Assembly: GCA_963835595.1 (NCBI GenBank)
Contig: CAWIGL010000002.1
Coordinates: 1,240,001-1,304,000, forward strand
Source: CAWEPK01 sp963835595
GTDB lineage: Bacteria > Desulfobacterota > Syntrophorhabdia > Syntrophorhabdales > WCHB1-27
Direction: 5' to 3'
Length of the DNA stretch: 64,000 bases
The notes below the pieces were generated by a model, which worked only from the letters and a program-made list of their open reading frames with translations, had not been told where the DNA came from and searched no databases. The position numbers and the translations under genes were made by a program. Shown here in pieces: positions 25,322 through 34,235 of this stretch (its first letter is position 1; each line of letters begins with the position of its first letter).

Positions 25322-27796
25322 ATGCGGATTGAACCCAAAGGCTTTCAGGATAAAGCTGTCCTGCGTCTAACGGACGAGATTGACTCCGCTCGTCGCGAGA
25401 TCGACAGGGGACGAATGCAGGCCGTTGTCCTCTCCTCACCCACGGGGTCCGGCAAAACGGTGATCATGACATTGCTAATGGAGCGGCTGTGGGCAGGCCA
25501 TGAGTCTATAACTCCTGACCCCGATGCCGTTTTTCTCTGGATTTCCGACTCTCCTGAATTAAATGTACAGAGCAAGGAAAAGATCGAAGCGGTGACAGAT
25601 GTTTTTCCGTCGTCACACTTAGTGATGATCGATAACGATTTTAATGCTGAGCGTTTTGCCCCAGGATATATCTACTTCTTAAATACGCAGAAACTTGGGA
25701 TTTCCGCCTTGCTGACCAAGCTAGGGGATGAACGGACACGGACGATATGGCAAACAATTGAAAACACTTCGAAGGCGAGTGCAACCCACTTCAACGTCAT
25801 CATCGATGAAGCACATCGGGGGATGACTCTCAGCCCCAAAGCAGAGAGCGATGCACGCACCATTGTCCAGCGATTCATCAAAGGCGCCCCAGAAGTGAAT
25901 CTTTCTCCAGTCCCATTGGTGATCGGCATGAGTGCGACTCCGTTGCGATTCAACAGATTTCTTGAAGGGGCACAACGGATCACCAGGCCCGTTGATATAA
26001 CCGCGGAAGATGTACGCGACTCAGGACTCATCAAGGATCGTATTCTTTTGGACATTGCCGAGAGTGATCAGCCAGCCGATTGGACGTTATTGCGCGATGC
26101 TGCTTTGCAGAATATCAAGTACACCAGGCAATGGAAACGCTATTGCAAGATACAGGGCATCGCTCCCGTGGAGCCTATCCTTGTAGTTCAGGTCGAAGAT
26201 GGTACCAAAAAAACTCTAACCCGGACAGATATGGCAAAAGCGGTTGACGTCTTAGAGAAGGTGTACGGACGTTTCAAAGAGGGACAGTTGGTTCATTGCT
26301 TCCAGGAGGAAGAAGACATTATGGCGGGCGATTATAATATTCGCAAGATCGACGCCTCGAAGATTCAGGGAGACACAAGCGCACGAATCGTCTTCTTTAA
26401 AATGGCCCTCACAACGGGTTGGGATTGCCCGCGTGCCGAGGTTATGATGTCATTTCGGCGGGCAGCGGACCACACGCTTATAGCGCAGTTGGTTGGACGT
26501 ATGGTACGAACGCCTCTTGCACGTCGCGTTGAAGAGAACGAATTCTTGGGAAGCGTGTCTCTTTTCCTGCCACACTACGATGAAGACGGGCTGAAGGCGA
26601 TTGTCGAAAAGCTGGAGGACCCGGATATCGGGTCGCCAGTTAAGGTTGAACGAAGGGCTAACTTGGTGCTTTATAAGAGGGCCAACGACAAGGCGGATCT
26701 TATTAAAGTTTTGGAGAGAACACCCACCTACGTGTTGGACAATACCCGTCGGCAGGCTAATACGCGTCGGCTTCTTTCGCTTTCACGAAAGCTGACCATG
26801 GACCAGATCGATGCTAAGGCTTGGGGTAAAGCCAAGACGCTTGTTGTGACTACTCTCAAAACTGAATTGGGGCGCTTGTGTAAGAATCCCGAGTTCTTGG
26901 CGAAGGTGAGCGGAAAGGCCAAGATTAATCTGAAGGAGTTTAAGGTCGAGTTCGGCGAGCTTCGGGAACTAAAGGAATCACGTACTTTATCTGTGGAACT
27001 GACACCCGAGAATGTCGATGATCTGTTTGCACGATGCGAAACGATTTTAGGGGAAGGTTTGAAAGATGAGTATTGGCGGAGATTTCATGACCGCGACGAC
27101 CCGGATCGCGCCAAGCTCGAACTATTTTGTCTCCTGCAAGACCCTGCATGTGTGCGAATGGTTCAGGAAGAGTGTGGGAAGCGTATTGACACCCTCTTCG
27201 ATAAATATCGCGACAAGATTAATGAAATGCCTTCAAGTCGGCGCGAACGGTATGATCGAATCGGAAGACAAGGCGCCAATCCTAGGGCTGAGACTATTCA
27301 CCCTCCAGAAGTAATCGAGTCCCGCAAGGAGACACCCCTATGGAAAGGGCATCTTTTTGTTGACGGTTCTGGCAGGTTCGGATGGAAGGCCAATGCATGG
27401 GAAGAAAGGGTTCTGTACGAAGAGATCGAAGGGCTAGATTTCGCGGGTTGGTTGCGGAATACCCCAAAGAAGCATTGGGCATTATGTGTGCCTTACGGGC
27501 AGGGGCAAGCGAAACCCATGTACCCTGACTTGCTTGTGTTTCGTCGACAAGGTGATAAGGTGCGAGTTGATATTCTCGATCCGCATGATGATTCCCGTGG
27601 AGATGCGGCAGAAAAAGCCGCAGGTCTTGCCGATTTCGCTCGTAAACATGGTGCGGCATTCGGTCGCATTGAGTTGATTCGCATCGTAAAAGACCAAATT
27701 CAGAGGCTGAAATTGCATCAAGAATCCGTCCGAGACAAAGTTATCAAGGTCACTGATTTGAAGCATTTGGCGGAACTCTACGATCAGTTGAGCTAA
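25322..27796 (+). CDS. type III-like restriction subunit / SF2 helicase (Res)
   Basis: An 824-residue translocase. SF2 motifs: Walker A SSPTGSGKTVIM (about residues 38-48), DEAH-type box FNVIIDEAHRG (about 160), motif III IGMSATP, and a C-terminal RecA lobe with IVFFKMALTTGWDCPRA and QLVGRMVRTPL. The C-terminal part has YPDLLVFRRQGDKVRVDILDPHDD, then AEKAAGLADFARKHG. It sits where type III Res proteins have a PD-(D/E)xK nuclease, but a clear ExK is not visible; DPH takes its place. ATG at 25322 lies inside the end of the broken methyltransferase gene. The frame is intact although its partner is not. Function as a nuclease is uncertain. Confidence 0.85.
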   Translation: MRIEPKGFQDKAVLRLTDEIDSARREIDRGRMQAVVLSSPTGSGKTVIMTLLMERLWAGHESITPDPDAVFLWISDSPELNVQSKEKIEAVTDVFPSSHLVMIDNDFNAERFAPGYIYFLNTQKLGISALLTKLGDERTRTIWQTIENTSKASATHFNVIIDEAHRGMTLSPKAESDARTIVQRFIKGAPEVNLSPVPLVIGMSATPLRFNRFLEGAQRITRPVDITAEDVRDSGLIKDRILLDIAESDQPADWTLLRDAALQNIKYTRQWKRYCKIQGIAPVEPILVVQVEDGTKKTLTRTDMAKAVDVLEKVYGRFKEGQLVHCFQEEEDIMAGDYNIRKIDASKIQGDTSARIVFFKMALTTGWDCPRAEVMMSFRRAADHTLIAQLVGRMVRTPLARRVEENEFLGSVSLFLPHYDEDGLKAIVEKLEDPDIGSPVKVERRANLVLYKRANDKADLIKVLERTPTYVLDNTRRQANTRRLLSLSRKLTMDQIDAKAWGKAKTLVVTTLKTELGRLCKNPEFLAKVSGKAKINLKEFKVEFGELRELKESRTLSVELTPENVDDLFARCETILGEGLKDEYWRRFHDRDDPDRAKLELFCLLQDPACVRMVQEECGKRIDTLFDKYRDKINEMPSSRRERYDRIGRQGANPRAETIHPPEVIESRKETPLWKGHLFVDGSGRFGWKANAWEERVLYEEIEGLDFAGWLRNTPKKHWALCVPYGQGQAKPMYPDLLVFRRQGDKVRVDILDPHDDSRGDAAEKAAGLADFARKHGAAFGRIELIRIVKDQIQRLKLHQESVRDKVIKVTDLKHLAELYDQLS

Positions 27797-28252
27797 GATA
27801 CTTTTGGTCGAGATACTGAAGAGTAATTCTTGGCCTTCAACTGCCGATGCAATTTTACTTTTGCCGGCAATGCTTCTCGATCCACCTTCTCCCAGTCTCT
27901 GCAACGTTCACCGCCTGACTGTCGTAAAGACAGGTATTTTGCTAATGTGAAAAAAGAGCGGCTGGAACAGACGTTGTTTCATTGACCACGTTGACCCGAT
28001 AGGTCTTTCTTTCGGCTGGCATTCCTCAAATTCTTGGCCGCCGTCTAGGTGCTTACTTTGCAGGTGTACTCAATAATATTGAATGCCACTTGTTCCCTGC
28101 ACTGTCCGTAATTCCGAGTTCTATTGTTTCCATATTATGACAGCCTTAGCAACCAATTTCGGGCGGATGTGCGTTAGGGTTTTCCCCCTCTTTCCCCTTG
28201 TGGGGGCGAGGGGAAAAGGTAGGGTGCGTGGCGTTTCGGCCCATACGGGCCG
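27797..28252. other. intergenic region with no gene seen
   Basis: The right border of the restriction island. The first 350 bp are AT-richer and contain no open frame with gene-like features. Near 28173-28220 is a strong hairpin (TTTTCCCCCTC with GAGGGGAAAA), and GGCCC-ATAC-GGGCC lies at 28239-28252. They lead directly into the palindromic repeat at 28253. Confidence 0.5.
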
Positions 28253-28379
28253 GCGGCCGGGAGGTTTTCGATGGATTTCGGGTTGTTTTCGATGGCGCCC
28301 GACGAAACTGTACAGTAGAAGTACGTTGAGGAGGCGCGCCGAGAAAACGACGCGAAAGGCGCGAAAGGATCCCGGCCGC
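28253..28379 (+). repeat. 128-bp palindromic repeat family, copy 1
   Basis: It begins GCGGCCGG and ends CCGGCCGC. The left arm has TTTTCGATGGATTTCGGGTT and the right arm CGAGAAAACGACGCGAAA, which pair imperfectly over about 50 bp. The apex is TGTAC-N7-GTAC. Copies lie at 44917-45044 and 60127-60255, and a truncated one at 44457-44519. Here the right end (GAAAGGCGCGAAAGGATCCCG) is repeated once more just downstream (28387-28408). Confidence 0.85.
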
Positions 28380-28428
28380 ATAAAGCCGAAAGGCGCGAAA
28401 GGATCCCGACCGCCCCCCACTAAAAGGC

Positions 28429-28456
28429 TTGATTATTTGCGAAAACGTAATAGAAT
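28429..28456 (+). promoter_or_regulatory. promoter of the xerC-hslVU-arg operon
   Basis: TTGATT (28429-28434) and TAGAAT (28451-28456) are 16 nt apart. The xerC ATG at 28466 is only 9 nt after the -10, so the transcript would be leaderless or nearly so, consistent with the absence of a ribosome-binding site. Confidence 0.6.
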
Positions 28457-28465
28457 AATACTCTT

Positions 28466-29350
28466 ATGGATTTTCAGACGATGCGCACATTTCTGCCCGT
28501 CTTTTCCCGTTATCTGTCTTTGGAGAAGGGCGTCTCGCCGCACACGATGAGGGCCTACACCGGGGACCTGCGGGATTTCCTGCGCTTCCTTGAAAAGAAC
28601 GCCTGCGGGGAGGTGGACCACCAGGCGATCAGGGCATATATAGCCGATGCTTACGGCGGTCTGAAGCGCGCGTCGTTGTCGAGGAAGGTATCGTCGATCA
28701 AGGTCTTCTTCAAGTACCTGAAGAAGAAGGGGCACATCGCGGAGAACCCGGCCCTTCTGATAAAAGGGCCGAAGGCCGAGAAGCGCCTGCCGAAGTTTTA
28801 CTCTGTGGACGAGATGTTCCACTTCCTCGATACCCTGCCGGAAGAGGGCTGGATATCATTACGGAACAGGGCGGTCTTCGAGCTGATCTACTCGACGGGG
28901 ATGCGGGCGGCGGAGGCCCTGGGCCTCGATGTCACCGACGTCCACCTCGAAGGGTCGTGGGCCATCGTCAAGGGGAAAGGCGGGAAAGAGCGTGTCCTCC
29001 CCTTCGGCGAGAAGGCGGCGTCCGCCCTTGCGGCCTACATGAAAGAGGCCGAAGGCAGGCGCAGTGCTTCCGTGAAGGCCCTCTTCGTCAACAGGGACGG
29101 GACGAGGCTTTCTTACAGGGGCCTTTTGAAAGTGATGAAGAAGCACCAGCTTAGCGCGAGCCTCTTCAAGGACCTCGCGCTCCACGGCATCAGGCACTCC
29201 TTCGCCACCCATATGCTCGACGGTGGGGCCGATTTGAGGAGCATCCAGGAGCTCCTCGGCCACTCGAAGCTCTCCACAACGCAGAGGTATACCCACGTCT
29301 CCATGGACAAGCTCATGGAGGTTTACGACAAGGCCCATCCGAGAAGATAA
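28466..29350 (+). CDS. xerC: tyrosine recombinase XerC
   Basis: XerC with XerD resolves chromosome dimers at dif. The 294 residues have an N-terminal SAM-like DNA-binding domain (YLSLEKGVSPHTMRAYTGDL) and a C-terminal catalytic domain: Arg in STGMRAAEAL, then Lys/His/Arg in LHGIRHSFATHML, LLGHSKLSTTQ and the nucleophile Tyr in RYTHVSMD. It lacks the extra helix insertion that marks integron integrases, so it should not be taken as IntI. Position before hslV-hslU is conserved in several phyla. The ATG at 28466 has no ribosome-binding site; Met6 is an alternative. Confidence 0.9.
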   Translation: MDFQTMRTFLPVFSRYLSLEKGVSPHTMRAYTGDLRDFLRFLEKNACGEVDHQAIRAYIADAYGGLKRASLSRKVSSIKVFFKYLKKKGHIAENPALLIKGPKAEKRLPKFYSVDEMFHFLDTLPEEGWISLRNRAVFELIYSTGMRAAEALGLDVTDVHLEGSWAIVKGKGGKERVLPFGEKAASALAAYMKEAEGRRSASVKALFVNRDGTRLSYRGLLKVMKKHQLSASLFKDLALHGIRHSFATHMLDGGADLRSIQELLGHSKLSTTQRYTHVSMDKLMEVYDKAHPRR

Positions 29351-29351
29351 A

Positions 29352-29876
29352 ATGAAGAGCACGACAATCCTGTGCGTAAGACAAAAAAATAAGGTCGTAT
29401 TGGCCGGCGACGGCCAGGTGACGTTCCAGAACACCGTGTTGAAGCATACGGCCAAAAAGGTGCGGAAGCTCTACCAGGACAGGTGCCTGGCGGGTTTTGC
29501 CGGGGCTACTGCCGACGCCTTCACCCTCTTCGAGCGCTTCGAGAAGAAACTGGAGCAGTACAACGGGAACATCACGCGCGCCTCCGTCGAGCTAGCCAAA
29601 GACTGGAGGACGGACCGGATGCTCCGCAGGCTTGAGGCATTGCTCCTCGTGGCGGACGCAGAGCATACGCTCATCCTCTCCGGGACCGGCGACGTGATCG
29701 AGCCGGACGGCGATGTCGCGGCCATCGGCTCGGGCGGCCCTTACGCGGAGGCCGCGGCCAAGGCGCTCGTGAAGCATACGGACCTGTCCGCCCTGGAGGT
29801 GGTCAAGGAGGCGATGGCCATCGCAGCCGAGATATGCATCTACACGAACGAAAGGATCACCATAGAGGAGTTATAG
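29352..29876 (+). CDS. hslV: ATP-dependent protease subunit HslV
   Basis: HslV is the proteasome-like peptidase of HslVU. The 174 residues begin MKSTTILCVRQ; the catalytic N-terminal Thr is exposed by processing, probably Thr4 or Thr5 by comparison with the TTI/TTV start of relatives. AGDGQVTFQNTVLKHTAKKVRKL and AGFAGATADAFTLFERFE are conserved. The ATG follows the xerC stop after one base, and the stop is directly followed by hslU. Confidence 0.95.
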   Translation: MKSTTILCVRQKNKVVLAGDGQVTFQNTVLKHTAKKVRKLYQDRCLAGFAGATADAFTLFERFEKKLEQYNGNITRASVELAKDWRTDRMLRRLEALLLVADAEHTLILSGTGDVIEPDGDVAAIGSGGPYAEAAAKALVKHTDLSALEVVKEAMAIAAEICIYTNERITIEEL

Positions 29877-31211
29877 ATGAAGACCATGATACCCCGGGCC
29901 ATCCTGGTGGAGCTCGACAGGTACATCATCGGCCAGGACAAGGCGAAGAGGGCAGTCGCCATCGCGCTTCGCAACAGGTGGCGCAGGCAGATGATACCTG
30001 AGGCGCTCCGGGACGAGATCGCCCCCAAGAACATCATCATGATAGGGCCGACGGGCGTGGGCAAGACGGAGATCGCAAGGCGCCTCGCCAAGCTCGCCAA
30101 CGCGCCCTTTTTGAAGATAGAGGCGACGAAGTTCACCGAGGTCGGCTACGTGGGCAGGGACGTCGAGTCGATGATAAGGGACCTGACGGAGCTATCCATC
30201 AACATGGTGAAAAGGGAGGAGCAGGAGCGCGTCCTGGAGAAGGCGAGGGACATGGCGGAAGAGCGCATACTCGACCTGCTCGTCTCCCCGAGGAAGCAGG
30301 CGGCGTCCCGCCCCGGCGAGGACCAATCGTACGAGGTGACGAGGGAGAAGATGAGGGGCTTCTTCAAGGAAGGGAAGCTTAACGATAAGTTCGTCGAGAT
30401 AGAGGTGCCGGAGCGCTCCCTGCCGATCATCGAGATCTTCTCCTCCCAGGGCATGGAAGAGATGGACATGCAGCTCCGCGACATGTTCGGCAATATCCTG
30501 CCGAAGAAGACGAAGAGGCGCAAGGTCAGGATAGGCGAGGCGTACGACTACCTGATCCAGGAAGAATCGAAGAAGCTGATCGACATGGACCGGGTCGTCA
30601 GCGAAGCGGTCAACAGGGTGGAGCAGGCGGGGATCATCTTCTTAGACGAGATCGACAAGATCGCGAGCCGCGACCAGACGCACGGCCCCGACGTATCGAG
30701 GGAAGGGGTCCAGAGGGACATCCTGCCCATCGTCGAGGGGACGACGATCACCACGAAGTACGGGACGGTGAAGACCGACCATATACTTTTCATCGCGGCC
30801 GGCGCCTTCCATATGTCGAAGCCCTCGGACCTCATACCGGAGCTCCAGGGGCGGTTCCCCATAAGGGTCGAGCTTACGCCCCTGACGAAGGACGACTTCT
30901 TCAGGATCCTGACGGAGCCCGAGAACGCCCTGATAAAACAGTACAAGGCCCTGCTTGCCACCGAGGGCATAGACCTGGAGTTCGAGCGCGACGGCATCAC
31001 TGAGATCGCGGACACCGCCCAGCGGGTCAACGAGATGACGGAGAATATCGGCGCGAGGAGGCTCTATACCGTCATGGAGAAGATCCTCGACGACGTCTCC
31101 TTCGACGCGCCGGAGATGGCGGAGAAGAAGGTCACGATAACCCAGAAATACGTGCGGGACAGGCTTTCCGAGTTCCTTGAGAAGGAGGACCTTAGCAGGT
31201 ATATACTCTGA
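29877..31211 (+). CDS. hslU: ATP-dependent protease ATPase subunit HslU
   Basis: HslU is the AAA+ unfoldase that opens HslV. The 444 residues contain IIGQDKAKRAVAIALRNRWRR, Walker A GPTGVGKTEIARRL, the pore loop GYVGRDVE, an intermediate domain (about residues 105-240), Walker B IIFLDEIDKIA and sensor 2 NIGARRLYTVMEK. The C-terminus ends EKEDLSRYIL, the tail that docks into HslV. The stop overlaps the argB start (TGATG), so the protease genes and arginine genes share one transcript. Confidence 0.96.
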   Translation: MKTMIPRAILVELDRYIIGQDKAKRAVAIALRNRWRRQMIPEALRDEIAPKNIIMIGPTGVGKTEIARRLAKLANAPFLKIEATKFTEVGYVGRDVESMIRDLTELSINMVKREEQERVLEKARDMAEERILDLLVSPRKQAASRPGEDQSYEVTREKMRGFFKEGKLNDKFVEIEVPERSLPIIEIFSSQGMEEMDMQLRDMFGNILPKKTKRRKVRIGEAYDYLIQEESKKLIDMDRVVSEAVNRVEQAGIIFLDEIDKIASRDQTHGPDVSREGVQRDILPIVEGTTITTKYGTVKTDHILFIAAGAFHMSKPSDLIPELQGRFPIRVELTPLTKDDFFRILTEPENALIKQYKALLATEGIDLEFERDGITEIADTAQRVNEMTENIGARRLYTVMEKILDDVSFDAPEMAEKKVTITQKYVRDRLSEFLEKEDLSRYIL

Positions 31212-32047
31212 TGGAAAAAGTACAGGTTTTGCTTGAGGCCCTTCCCTACATCAAGAAATTCTCCGGGTGCACCTTCGTCGTCAAGTACGGCGGGGCTGCG
31301 ATGGAAGAGGAGGAGCTGAAAAAAGAGTTCGCCAAGGACGTGGTGCTCCTGAAATACGTCGGCATCAACCCCGTCATCGTCCACGGCGGGGGCCCCCGGA
31401 TAGAGAGGATGCTCACGAGGCTCAACATACCGACGCGGTTCGTCGACGGCCTGCGCGTCACCGACGCACAGACCCTTGAGGTGGTCGAGATGGTGCTCTC
31501 CGGGTCGATCAACAAGGAGATCGTCCAGGCGATCCATAACGCGGGCGGCCAGGCCATCGGCCTGTCGGGCAAAGACGGCAAGCTCATCACGGCAGAGAAG
31601 TTGAAGGGCAAGGACATCGGCTTCGTCGGCGAGGTGACGGAGGTCAACGGGAAGATCATCAGGGATATAGCGGAAGACGGCTACGTCCCCGTCATCGCGC
31701 CCCTGGCCGCAGGCGCCGACGGCTGCTCTTACAACGTGAACGCAGACACGGCCGCCGGCCGCGTGGCAAAGGCCCTTCGTGCGGAGAAGCTGATATTGCT
31801 GACGGACGTGCCCGGCATCCTAGACGCCTCCCTCAAGCCCATCTCGTCCCTCGACATGGGGCAGGCAAGGAGGCTCGCGGCGAGCGACGCAGTGAAAGGC
31901 GGCATGATACCGAAGATCAATTGCTGCCTCGACGCCCTCGAAGGCGGGGTGAAGAAGGCGCATATCATCGACGGCCGGGTTGCACACGCGCTGCTCCTGG
32001 AGGTATTCACCGACCTCGGGATCGGCACACAGATAGCGGGAGAATAG
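31211..32047 (+). CDS. argB: acetylglutamate kinase
   Basis: ArgB phosphorylates N-acetylglutamate, the second step of arginine synthesis. The 278 residues have the amino-acid-kinase fold: VVKYGGAAM (phosphate binding), VIVHGGGPRIERML, the acetylglutamate-binding NVNADTAAGRVAKAL and LLTDVPGIL. The N-terminal helix (MEKVQVLLEALPYIKKF) is the kind that lets ArgB form arginine-inhibited hexamers. It begins inside the hslU stop and ends 2 nt before argD. Confidence 0.95.
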   Translation: MEKVQVLLEALPYIKKFSGCTFVVKYGGAAMEEEELKKEFAKDVVLLKYVGINPVIVHGGGPRIERMLTRLNIPTRFVDGLRVTDAQTLEVVEMVLSGSINKEIVQAIHNAGGQAIGLSGKDGKLITAEKLKGKDIGFVGEVTEVNGKIIRDIAEDGYVPVIAPLAAGADGCSYNVNADTAAGRVAKALRAEKLILLTDVPGILDASLKPISSLDMGQARRLAASDAVKGGMIPKINCCLDALEGGVKKAHIIDGRVAHALLLEVFTDLGIGTQIAGE

Positions 32048-32049
32048 CG

Positions 32050-33246
32050 ATGCAGCAGGAATGGATCGAAAAAGGCAATAAATATCTGGCGAATACGTAC
32101 AGGCGCTTCCCCATAGGGATCGCGAAGGGGGAAGGCTGCTGGCTCTGGGACTTGAGCGGAAGGAGGTATCTCGATTTCCTCTCCGGCATCGCGGTCTGCA
32201 ACCTGGGCCATGCGCCGGCCTCCGTAGTCGAGGCCGTCTGCGCCCAGGCGCACAAGCTCCTCCATATCTCGAACCTCTTTTACACGGAGCCGCAGATAAA
32301 GGCCGCAGAGCTGATGGTCAGCCACTCGTTCGGCGACAAGGTCTTCTTCTGCAACAGCGGCGCAGAGGCGAACGAGGCGGCGATAAAGCTGGCCAGGCGC
32401 TATTCGTGGAAGAGCCACGGCGAGGGCAGGACGGAGATCATCGCGATGGAGAACTCCTTCCACGGGCGGACCATCGCCACCCTGTCGGCTACAGGACAGA
32501 AGAAGTTCAGCGAGGGCTTCAGCCCCCTGGTCGAAGGCTTCACCTTCGTGCCGTTCAACGACATGGAGGCAGTCGAGAAGGCCGTCTCGGAGAAGACCTG
32601 CGCCGTAATCGTCGAATGCATCCAGTCGGAAGGCGGCGTCTACGTCGCCGAGGCGCAGTACATGAAAAAACTTCGGGAATTTACGGCGGAGCGCGACATA
32701 CTTCTCATTATAGACGAGGTGCAGACGGGCATGGGCAGGACGGGCAAGCTCTTCGGGTACGAGCATTACGCCATAGAGCCCGATATCATGAGCCTCGCGA
32801 AGGCCCTCGGCAGCGGCTTCCCTGTGGGCGCAATCGTTGCCAAAGACAGGGTGATGGAGGCGTTCGACCCGGGCTCGCACGCATCGACGTTCGGCGGCAA
32901 CCCTATGGCGTGTGCCGCCATAACGGCGACCATCGACACGATGATGGACGAGGGCATCGTCGCGCGGTGCAGCGCGATGGGGGCGTACCTCCTCCAGGGC
33001 CTGCTCAAGCTCCAGAAGGAATTCCCCTTCATCGCCGATGTGAGGGGCCTCGGCCTGCTCCTAGGCGTCGAGTTCACGTTCGAGGTAGCGCCCATCGTGC
33101 AGGAGTTCCTCGCCGAAGGCGTCATTCTCTATGCGTCGAAAGGGAACGTCGTGAGGCTCCTCCCTCCCCTCACCATCGGCCAGGAGGAGATCGATATCTT
33201 CCTCGACATCGCAAAGAAGATCTTCGAAAGGCACAGCGGGCAATGA
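32050..33246 (+). CDS. argD: acetylornithine aminotransferase
   Basis: ArgD converts N-acetylglutamate semialdehyde to N-acetylornithine with PLP. The 398 residues show class III aminotransferase motifs: FCNSGAEANEAAIKLAR, the Asp that binds the PLP nitrogen in IIDEVQTGMGRTG, and the Schiff-base Lys in SLAKALGSGFPVGA. The start at 32050 (MQQEWIEKG) follows argB by 2 nt; the frame is open further upstream only as a shadow of argB. The stop overlaps argF (ATGA). Confidence 0.94.
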   Translation: MQQEWIEKGNKYLANTYRRFPIGIAKGEGCWLWDLSGRRYLDFLSGIAVCNLGHAPASVVEAVCAQAHKLLHISNLFYTEPQIKAAELMVSHSFGDKVFFCNSGAEANEAAIKLARRYSWKSHGEGRTEIIAMENSFHGRTIATLSATGQKKFSEGFSPLVEGFTFVPFNDMEAVEKAVSEKTCAVIVECIQSEGGVYVAEAQYMKKLREFTAERDILLIIDEVQTGMGRTGKLFGYEHYAIEPDIMSLAKALGSGFPVGAIVAKDRVMEAFDPGSHASTFGGNPMACAAITATIDTMMDEGIVARCSAMGAYLLQGLLKLQKEFPFIADVRGLGLLLGVEFTFEVAPIVQEFLAEGVILYASKGNVVRLLPPLTIGQEEIDIFLDIAKKIFERHSGQ

Positions 33247-34151
33247 AGAGGGACTTCAAGAGGCTCCTCGACATAACGGAAGGGGAGTGCCGCCATCTCC
33301 TGGACCGCGCCCGCTTTCTGAAAGACGCGCGCAGGGCGCGCAAGACGCACGCCCCCTTGCAGGGGATGACCCTGGCGATGATCTTCGAGAAGGCATCCAC
33401 CAGGACGCGGATCTCCTTCGAGGTCGGCATGGCGGAGCTTGGAGGCCGGGCCATATTCCTGGACCAGGCCAATACCCAGATGGGCAGGGGGGAGCCCGTC
33501 CGCGACACGGCCCGCGTATTGTCGAGGTACGTCCACGCAGTCATGATACGGACCTTCGGACAGGAGACGGTCGAAGAGCTGGCCCGTTGGTCCACGGTCC
33601 CCGTCATCAACGGGCTTTCCGACCTCTACCACCCCTGCCAGATCATCGCGGACCTTTTCACCGTCCTTGAGCGCAAGGGCAGGCTCGACGGCGTGAAGGT
33701 GGCGTGGGTCGGAGACGGCAACAACGTGGCGAACTCCTGGATAGAGGCGTCTATCCTTCTGGGCTTTCCCCTGGCCGTGGCCGTCCCGCCCGCTTACGGC
33801 CCCTACGAGCCGCTCGTGAGGCAGGGTAAGGAAAAGGGAACGCTGACCGTTTACGCAGACCCTTACGAGGCCGTGCGCGACGCGGACGTAGTCAACACGG
33901 ACGTCTGGATCAGCATGGGCATGGAGGCGGAAGTCGAGGCGCGCAAAAATGCGTTCGCCGCGTTCCGCGTCGACAACGACCTGATGAAGGCGGCAAAGCC
34001 GGACGCCATAGTGCTGCACTGCCTTCCGGCCCACAGGGGCGAGGAGATAACGGACGAGGTCTTCGAGCGGTTCCAGGACACGATCTTCACGCAGGCCGAG
34101 AACCGCCTCCACGCGCAGAAGGCGCTTCTGGAATGGTTAATGCTTTTGTGA
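33243..34151 (+). CDS. argF: ornithine carbamoyltransferase
   Basis: ArgF makes citrulline from ornithine and carbamoyl phosphate. The 302 residues contain the carbamoyl-phosphate loop KASTRTRISFE (STRTR), HPCQIIADL and the ornithine-side HCLPAHRGEE. The start at 33243 overlaps the argD stop. A GC-rich repeat lies between its stop and argG, so argG may be partly independent. Confidence 0.95.
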   Translation: MKRDFKRLLDITEGECRHLLDRARFLKDARRARKTHAPLQGMTLAMIFEKASTRTRISFEVGMAELGGRAIFLDQANTQMGRGEPVRDTARVLSRYVHAVMIRTFGQETVEELARWSTVPVINGLSDLYHPCQIIADLFTVLERKGRLDGVKVAWVGDGNNVANSWIEASILLGFPLAVAVPPAYGPYEPLVRQGKEKGTLTVYADPYEAVRDADVVNTDVWISMGMEAEVEARKNAFAAFRVDNDLMKAAKPDAIVLHCLPAHRGEEITDEVFERFQDTIFTQAENRLHAQKALLEWLMLL

Positions 34152-34224
34152 GGGGGGACGACCCGCAAGCGGGTGCCCCGGCGAGCTTTGCTCGTGGAGG
34201 GGGCGCGGAAGCCCCAATAATTGC
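34152..34224 (+). repeat. GC-rich repeat family 2, copy A (argF-argG gap)
   Basis: Tandem small hairpins (ACCCGCAAGCGGGT; CGAGCTTTGCTCG; GGGGCGCGGAAGCCCC) end with CCCCAATAATTGC. The same end motif and GC-rich body occur in reverse orientation at 48113-48203. It lies directly before the argG ribosome-binding site and could affect its expression. Confidence 0.6.
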
Positions 34225-34235
34225 GGAGGACATGC

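Larger units (their letters stand above)
22236..25332 (+). pseudogene. type III-like DNA adenine methyltransferase (Mod), split by an insertion sequence
   Basis: The 5' part (22236-23571) encodes about 445 residues with the catalytic DPPY motif (VIYIDPPYNSGARDWKYNNDY). The 3' part (24461-25332) encodes KTVWWKKSHDAGTHGTTLLHN and the SAM-binding DFFAGSGTT. DPPY before FxGxG is the beta-class N6-adenine order. An 889-bp IS lies between, so both motifs can no longer be in one protein. Rejoining the flanks gives a continuous frame if one T is restored at the left junction. An odd run of Glu/Asp (about residues 303-340, with EEEEDEEEEDEED) lies between the motifs. Codon use is less GC-rich than in the neighbours. 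The stop overlaps the helicase gene by 11 nt. Confidence 0.88.

Noticed and set aside
28466..29350. Considered as an integron integrase for the cassette block
   Set aside because: It lacks the extra IntI helix region, has XerC length and sits before hslV-hslU; it is 23 kb from the attC-like sites.
34141..34220. Arginine-responsive riboswitch or ARG box before argG
   Set aside because: The hairpins belong to a repeat also found before rlmN, which has no link to arginine.
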